Source: Ornithomonoglobus_A sp045612845 (GTDB lineage: Bacteria; Bacillota; Clostridia; UBA1381). Taken from it: a stretch of DNA of 64,000 nucleotides. The stretch spans positions 180,250 through 244,249 of the forward strand of contig JAZKZV010000003.1 in the NCBI GenBank assembly GCA_045612845.1, given 5' to 3'. The first letter of the stretch is position 1; the number at the start of each line of letters is the position of its first letter. Below the pieces are notes generated by a model that was not told where the DNA came from, did not search any database, and worked only from the letters and a program-made list of their open reading frames with translations. Below, piece after piece: positions 59,510 through 64,000 of this stretch. The position numbers were made by a program, and so were the translations under genes.

Positions 59510-60808
59510 TTACTCGGATTTTACCGGGTTAATAACGGACAATGCCGCCTTATCTCTGGTAAAGTGATTTACAAAGCGTTTTTTAATATCTTCGAATGAT
59601 ATGTCCTTGTAAATTTTATCATAATTAAAGTAATCAATATCCATAAATACCGAGCGCAGAAAACTGCTTGCATAGTCCTCAACGTCATTTAACTCCCTTA
59701 TGTGAGCACCCCACATAACCTTTTTTATTCTTTCAAAATCTTCTTCCAAAAGACCTTGCTTTTTTATTTCATCAATTTCGTTAAGGACAACGTCAAAGAC
59801 CCTTTGCGGTTCTTTCGACTCACCGTCAAGCGAAGAAAATGCATAATCACACTGCTCGGTATAGTCAGTGGAGAAGCTTGCATTTATAAGCCCCTGTTCG
59901 TACAGCCTTTTGTATATCTTAGAGCTTTTTCCAAAAAGCATCTTTAACAGAATTTTTATCTCTATTGTCTTTTTAAGGAGCATATCCCCGCCAAAACCCG
60001 TGTCTGTATCTTTCCAGCCCATCATAAACAGGGGTGCTGCAACACTCAGTGATTGCTCGTGATAGGACTTTGATATATCATCAGGTTCATTCGGGTAAAT
60101 CCTTTTTATTTCGTCTTTGAATGGTTCATTTTTCTTTATTGATTTTTCTATGGTATCAAATGTTTTTTTCACATCCATATTGCCTACAAGTACAATAGCC
60201 ATATTTGAAAGATTATAAAATGTGTTATAGCACTTATATAGATAATCGGCATTTATCTTGCTTATGCTCTCTACTGTGCCCGCAATTTCCTTTTTTATGG
60301 GATGCTCCTGATAGAGGCAGTTTATAAAGTTAAAGAATAACTTCCAGCTTGGTGCATCATCGTACATTTTAATTTCCTGAGCAATGATTCCCTGCTCCTT
60401 TTGTACACTTTCTTCTGTAAAATATGGACTTTGAACATAGTCCATAAGCGTTTTTATGTTCTCATCAATATTTGATGTTGCACCAAACAGATATGCGGTT
60501 ATATTAAATGATGTAAATGCGTTTGCATTTGCACCGAATTTTGAGAATTCATCAAACACATTTGACCCGTCAGGCTGGTCGAACATTTTATGCTCTAAAA
60601 AATGTGCTATTCCGTCAGGAACAAGTGTTGGAGAATCCTCGCCAGGAACAACAAATTCAGAATCAACGCTTCCGTACCTTGTTCCGAAAATCGCATAGCT
60701 CTGGCTGTAATCTTTCTTGGGAATTATATATACCTCAAGACCGCATTCAAGCTTTTTATAAAAAAGCTCTTCTTGAGTGGTCTGATTGATTTTATGTTGT
60801 ATATCCAT
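59510..60808 (-). CDS. M16-family zinc peptidase, catalytic (YmfH-like)
   Basis: A 432-residue inverzincin. HFLEH (about 68-72) is the HXXEH zinc and catalytic motif, with the second Glu further on. Paired with the inactive-looking M16 protein encoded just upstream (1-base overlap), the same pair as Bacillus ymfF-ymfH; together they likely form a heterodimer. Target peptides are unknown. Confidence 0.9.
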   Translation of the reverse strand: MDIQHKINQTTQEELFYKKLECGLEVYIIPKKDYSQSYAIFGTRYGSVDSEFVVPGEDSPTLVPDGIAHFLEHKMFDQPDGSNVFDEFSKFGANANAFTSFNITAYLFGATSNIDENIKTLMDYVQSPYFTEESVQKEQGIIAQEIKMYDDAPSWKLFFNFINCLYQEHPIKKEIAGTVESISKINADYLYKCYNTFYNLSNMAIVLVGNMDVKKTFDTIEKSIKKNEPFKDEIKRIYPNEPDDISKSYHEQSLSVAAPLFMMGWKDTDTGFGGDMLLKKTIEIKILLKMLFGKSSKIYKRLYEQGLINASFSTDYTEQCDYAFSSLDGESKEPQRVFDVVLNEIDEIKKQGLLEEDFERIKKVMWGAHIRELNDVEDYASSFLRSVFMDIDYFNYDKIYKDISFEDIKKRFVNHFTRDKAALSVINPVKSE

Positions 60809-62076
60809 TATAAATTCGCCTTACCTTTCAGGAAATAGACTGTATCCAATTCCAATTTTTTTGCCACTCTTATAACATCATCTTTTGTAACAGATAAAAT
60901 CTGCTCCTTAGCCTTTTCGATATCACGGTTTGTACCTGTAATATGCTCGCCAAGATAGAAGTTCTGCATATGACGCTGGTCGTCATACAGGGTATTGTAG
61001 CTGTTTATTATAGACTGTATGCTCGACGAAAATTCAAGCTCGGAAATGTTACCCTTTTTAATTTCCTCAAGCTGCAGAAGTGATTCGCTTAAAGCCTTTT
61101 CGTAATTTTCGAATTCAATTCCCGCATTTACTGTTAAAATACCTTTAAATCTCTCTAACTGAGATGAGGCGTAATATGCCAAAGACAGCTTTTCGCGTAC
61201 ATTATTGAAGAGCTTTGAATGTGCTCCCGCTCCGTATATACTGTTGAATACAACAAGCGACGGATAGTCTGCATCAAGCGCCGATATATTTGTACGAAAA
61301 CCCACCGAAAGCTTGCCTTGTGTAACGTCCATTTCCTCAACCACATCTTTTTTTGGTGTGTCCTTTTTGAGAATTTGTGTCTGACAAAGCTTTGGTGTTT
61401 TAAAATCTATATGCGCGGTATATTGCTTTATAAGAGTTGCAATTTCATCAACATCCGCCTCTCCGCATATATAAAAATCGATAGGTGATGATGCAATAAT
61501 CTCTTTGTAATGGCTATATAATGACCTTGATGACAACGCATCCATTCCGTCGGTTGTACCAAATGCACTAAGTGCAAAATTACTGTTCTGGCACATTTCC
61601 TCCTCACAACGACGCATAGCATATGTGCGCTTATCGTTCATAAGCGATAAAATTCTGTCCTTAGCATTTTTCTTCTCCTGCTCAAAAATTGCAGGGTCGA
61701 ATGCACCGTCATCAACACGCGGCTCAAACATTATACAAAGAAGTGTTTTAGTGAGTTCTGATAATAGCTTCTCTCCGTTGAGGGCATATTTGTCCGATAT
61801 TGTTTCGCAATCAAAATACAGAATCTGGTCCTCACCGCGTTTTAGTATTGTAGCACCAAATGACGCACCGTAAAGACTCTCAAACTGCTTTGCTATCAAC
61901 TCTGCATCGGGATATTTTTTTGCACCCATCTTAAGAACGTATGGCAACAAAGCATTTGCGCAAACCTCTTGGTTGCAAAGAGGACGGTGAATATATGCAC
62001 CTATTGTTGTTGTCTTTAACTTTGTCATTGGTATATATTTTAATGTAATATTTGAACCTATATTTATTTCTAACAT
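60808..62076 (-). CDS. M16-family protein without catalytic motif (YmfF-like)
   Basis: A 422-residue M16 homologue in which the HXXEH motif is absent (the corresponding part reads LPYVLKMGAKKYPDAELI). Such non-catalytic partners shape the chamber of the active subunit. I start at ATG 62076, where the protein opens MLEINIGSNITLKYIP as in relatives; an ATG at 62097 is possible but lacks a ribosome site. Downstream, the catalytic M16, trkA and trkH follow on the same strand. Confidence 0.85.
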   Translation of the reverse strand: MLEINIGSNITLKYIPMTKLKTTTIGAYIHRPLCNQEVCANALLPYVLKMGAKKYPDAELIAKQFESLYGASFGATILKRGEDQILYFDCETISDKYALNGEKLLSELTKTLLCIMFEPRVDDGAFDPAIFEQEKKNAKDRILSLMNDKRTYAMRRCEEEMCQNSNFALSAFGTTDGMDALSSRSLYSHYKEIIASSPIDFYICGEADVDEIATLIKQYTAHIDFKTPKLCQTQILKKDTPKKDVVEEMDVTQGKLSVGFRTNISALDADYPSLVVFNSIYGAGAHSKLFNNVREKLSLAYYASSQLERFKGILTVNAGIEFENYEKALSESLLQLEEIKKGNISELEFSSSIQSIINSYNTLYDDQRHMQNFYLGEHITGTNRDIEKAKEQILSVTKDDVIRVAKKLELDTVYFLKGKANL

Positions 62077-62147
62077 ATTCAGTTTATGACCTTTCATTGT
62101 TTCGACGTTATACTATAAGGGTACAACACACCCATTATATATTATCT

Positions 62148-62176
62148 ATTTTACCTTATTTTTCTAAAAAAGTCAA
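62148..62176 (-). promoter_or_regulatory. Sigma-A promoter of the M16 pair, overlapping the gpr stop codon
   Basis: TTGACT (62171-62176) and TAAAAT (62148-62153), 17-base spacer, minus strand. The -35 contains the gpr TGA stop. Confidence 0.75.
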
Positions 62177-63024
62177 CCCACAAGCGCACTAATATCCTCT
62201 AATGACATATTTTTATGCAGCGCAAGGTTAATTCCGCACGCAATAGCTTTTGACATTTTTTTAATAACACAGTCAATATCCTTTGACGTTACCATAAGCG
62301 GTGCAATTTCCTCCGGGATTTCTATATCCGATATATTTGCCGCATCAATAACAGTGGGTACGCCTATTGCAATAACCTTAACACCCAATGTTTCGTAATT
62401 AAGACCCTTTCTATCATTACCTACACCCGAGCCGGGTTGAATTCCCGTATCGGCAATCTGGATAGTGGTTGACATCCTTTTTATATCAGCTGCCGCAAGT
62501 GCATCAACTGCAATTATTAAATCCGGCTTTATTTTTTGGCAGATTGAATTTATAATATCCATGCTTTCAATACCCGTTGTGCCAAGTACGCCGGGTGCTA
62601 TTGCACATACATTCCCTGCACTTTCTTCTAATAGGTTTTTCATATGGCGTGTAACAAAGAGGCTGTTTAACACCTCAGAGCCAAGCGCGTCGGGTGTTAT
62701 CTGCCGATTTCCCAGTCCCACTACTAAAGTGGTTGCATTGGGTGTTATCTGTGCCATTTTTTTTATTTCATCACTTATTATATGACATACATTCTCGAAA
62801 TCTGCACTGCTGTATCTGATTTTTGGTGCTTCTATTGTTATATATGTGCCTTTTGCCTTGCCAACCGCTTTTTCACCCGAGTCGTTTAGTATGTCAACCT
62901 GAGTAATTTTTATTTCACCCTTTTGCCATTCCTTTGCCGCTACACCCTCTATCTCTCCGGCTGACTCTTTTTTTGTAAGCTCATGCGCCTCAAGGGCAAG
63001 GTCTGTACGTATATTCTTTTTCAT
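62173..63024 (-). CDS. gpr: Spore germination protease GPR
   Basis: A 283-residue aspartic protease that degrades small acid-soluble spore proteins at germination; it marks a spore former. The opening NIRTDLALEAHE is the processing region, where the zymogen is cut. VGLGNRQITPDALG with its Asp, APGVLGTTGIES and IAVDALAA are family signatures. It is somewhat shorter than many GPR proteins (often 310-370 residues), mostly at the ends. I see no obvious sigma-G promoter. Confidence 0.93.
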   Translation of the reverse strand: MKKNIRTDLALEAHELTKKESAGEIEGVAAKEWQKGEIKITQVDILNDSGEKAVGKAKGTYITIEAPKIRYSSADFENVCHIISDEIKKMAQITPNATTLVVGLGNRQITPDALGSEVLNSLFVTRHMKNLLEESAGNVCAIAPGVLGTTGIESMDIINSICQKIKPDLIIAVDALAAADIKRMSTTIQIADTGIQPGSGVGNDRKGLNYETLGVKVIAIGVPTVIDAANISDIEIPEEIAPLMVTSKDIDCVIKKMSKAIACGINLALHKNMSLEDISALVG

Positions 63025-63106
63025 TTTATTTTTATACCTTTCTTTTTATAGCTGTTATTTATTTTGTTCGTAAAAGAAATAAATAATACAAAAAAGAGGT
63101 ATAAAA

Positions 63107-63162
63107 TTAAACCGACCTCCGAAATGTTAGTCTAAAATCTAACAATCATAAGGTCGGTTTAA
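63107..63162 (-). terminator. Nested hairpin after the 192-residue copper-amine-oxidase-like gene
   Basis: Outer 12-base arms TTAAACCGACCT / AGGTCGGTTTAA (63107-63118 / 63151-63162) enclose a second hairpin TGTTAG / CTAACA. A T-rich stretch follows on the minus strand. Terminator or regulatory structure. Confidence 0.6.
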
Positions 63163-63194
63163 AATCCGTTCTATTAAAATTTAATTAAATGTTA

Positions 63195-63773
63195 TTAGTT
63201 ATTTTCATATTCCACCCAATCGTGAATAGTTGTGTATGTAATATTTTCTTCTGATACACCTTGCTTTAACAACGCCTCTTTGGCAGCTTTCACGTTTTCA
63301 TTAGCCATCATTTCTGAGAATTCTTTTGTTGTAATTATAACTTCTCTTGCATCGCCGTCCCATTCTACCTTGCAGTCGAAGGCTTCTGAAACTGCTCTTA
63401 GAGGAATCATTGTTCTGTCGTTTATAATTTGTGCAGGAACATCAAGAGTTTTATCTTCTCTGTCCGCCGCGAAAATGCTTTTGAACTTATAAACCTCCAT
63501 GTTGTCTGAGTCGATTGTTAAGTACACTCTTGTGATATTATCTCTGCTATCGATTTGTACACGTCTTTCTTTTTCGTGCCATTTAACCTTTGCACCCATT
63601 GCCTCAAAGACACCTCTTGCAGGAACAAGTGTTCTGTCATTCTTTATAATGGCTGTCTGGTCAGCAAAAACTATTTCATTTCCGTTAAGTTTTACTGTGG
63701 GGTTTTCTGCCGCAAATGCCCTTATGCCCAGTAGCATTATTGCAACCAAAGTTATTAAAAATATTTTTTTCAT
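63195..63773 (-). CDS. Secreted copper-amine-oxidase-N-like domain protein
   Basis: A 192-residue secreted protein: signal peptide (1-21), then two copper amine oxidase N-like units (about 22-150; NDRTLVPARGVFEAMGAKVKWHE and NDRTMIPLRAVSEAFDCKVEWDG) and a C-terminal helix with HDWVEYENN. The unit is a wall-associated stalk-like module, not an oxidase. The last 35 residues resemble the end of the protein encoded at the right edge. Strong own promoter. Confidence 0.82.
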   Translation of the reverse strand: MKKIFLITLVAIMLLGIRAFAAENPTVKLNGNEIVFADQTAIIKNDRTLVPARGVFEAMGAKVKWHEKERRVQIDSRDNITRVYLTIDSDNMEVYKFKSIFAADREDKTLDVPAQIINDRTMIPLRAVSEAFDCKVEWDGDAREVIITTKEFSEMMANENVKAAKEALLKQGVSEENITYTTIHDWVEYENN

Positions 63774-63808
63774 TTTAATATCTCCTTTGTATTAAAGTTT
63801 CTGCATTT

Positions 63809-63837
63809 ATTATACCACAATTATTCAACATTGTCAA
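63809..63837 (-). promoter_or_regulatory. Sigma-A promoter of the copper-amine-oxidase-like gene
   Basis: Perfect TTGACA (63832-63837) and TATAAT (63809-63814), 17-base spacer, minus strand. Confidence 0.9.
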
Positions 63838-63862
63838 TTGTAGGTTTTTATTTGCAAATAAA

Positions 63863-63888
63863 AAGAGGACGGAAAATTCCGTCCTCTT
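63863..63888. terminator. Perfect hairpin terminator after the right-edge gene
   Basis: AAGAGGACGGAA-aa-TTCCGTCCTCTT, 12 perfect pairs, T-run on the minus side, 20 bases after the stop of the right-edge gene. Confidence 0.85.
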
Positions 63889-63907
63889 AAATTTTTAATT
63901 GCATCAA

Positions 63908-64000
63908 TTATGCTTGTGTCCAGCTTTCCCAGTCAGTAGCTGTTGTTACATCTACCTGAGCTGCACCTGCAGATTCAAGTGCTTTCTTAGCAAGGTCTGC
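63908..64000 (-). CDS. C-terminal end of a protein cut by the window edge; tail like the neighbouring secreted protein
   Basis: The last 30 residues of a gene read from the right; stop codon TAA at 63908-63910. The reading frame is open to the window edge. The tail AKKALESAGAAQVDVTTATD lines up with the C-terminal part of the adjacent 192-residue protein (AKEALLKQGVSEENITYTTI), both followed by an aromatic-acidic end (DWESW versus DWVEY). It may be a second copy of the same family; the rest lies outside the window. Confidence 0.6.
   Translation of the reverse strand, partial: ADLAKKALESAGAAQVDVTTATDWESWTQA

Overview
The window is low-GC DNA from a Gram-positive, spore-forming member of the Clostridia. 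The evidence is a spore germination protease (gpr), a WalRK-type two-component system, an S-layer-homology (SLH) protein, copper-amine-oxidase-N-like wall proteins, near-consensus sigma-A promoters (TTGACA-17-TATAAT) and AGGAGG-type ribosome binding sites. I cannot name the species. The gene order and the K+-type membrane pyrophosphatase suit an anaerobic gut-type clostridium, but that is inference. Most genes lie on the minus strand. No tRNA, rRNA, CRISPR array, transposase or phage gene was seen.

Layout from left to right. 1-137: start of a small SOS-controlled membrane protein, cut by the window edge, behind a promoter with three LexA-like sites. 356-6967: HAD phosphatase, recD2, an Orn/Lys/Arg decarboxylase, mnmE, nrdR and a YlmC-like PRC-barrel protein. 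6992-11668: a Big_2/glucosaminidase wall protein, a DUF2161 nuclease-fold protein, a metallophosphoesterase and ldh. 11813-13169 (plus strand): DUF3343 protein and cysteine desulfurase. 13296-24489: an alpha-fucosidase just behind secA, rsmA, hppA, nfo, thyA, an SGNH hydrolase, an M24 peptidase and aroQ. 24567-34042: one long co-directional run, SLH protein-pyrH-frr-uppS-cdsA-dxr-rseP-ispG, joining S-layer, translation, lipid-carrier and isoprenoid genes. 34370-39164: walR-walK-yycI-like and an LCP ligase. 39272-42566: a polar amino acid ABC transporter operon. 42781-48073 (plus strand): a GT-C glycosyltransferase, rpsT, a parvulin foldase, xseB, ispA and azlCD. 48130-55665: xseA, a TsaD-like protein, nusB, galE, coaBC, a PqqD/HprK-like pair, an XRE regulator, degV and trmL. 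55688-64000: PP2C phosphatase, trkH-trkA, two M16 peptidases, gpr and two copper-amine-oxidase-N-like or related small proteins, the last cut by the edge.

Most of the window is housekeeping. The points I find most unusual are: (1) the amino acid ABC transporter's binding protein appears circularly permuted, with the normal C-terminal segment placed directly behind the signal peptide; (2) the 187-nt leader before that transporter's ATPase gene folds almost completely, and a near-perfect 27-bp inverted repeat covers the ribosome binding site; (3) an orphan PqqD-like/HprK-like pair resembles parts of RiPP (lasso peptide) pathways but has no visible precursor or maturase; (4) the common nusB-xseA-xseB-ispA order is split into two convergent halves; (5) two families of palindromic intergenic repeats begin exactly at, or close to, stop codons of co-directional genes; (6) three LexA-like sites spaced about three helical turns apart cover one promoter.
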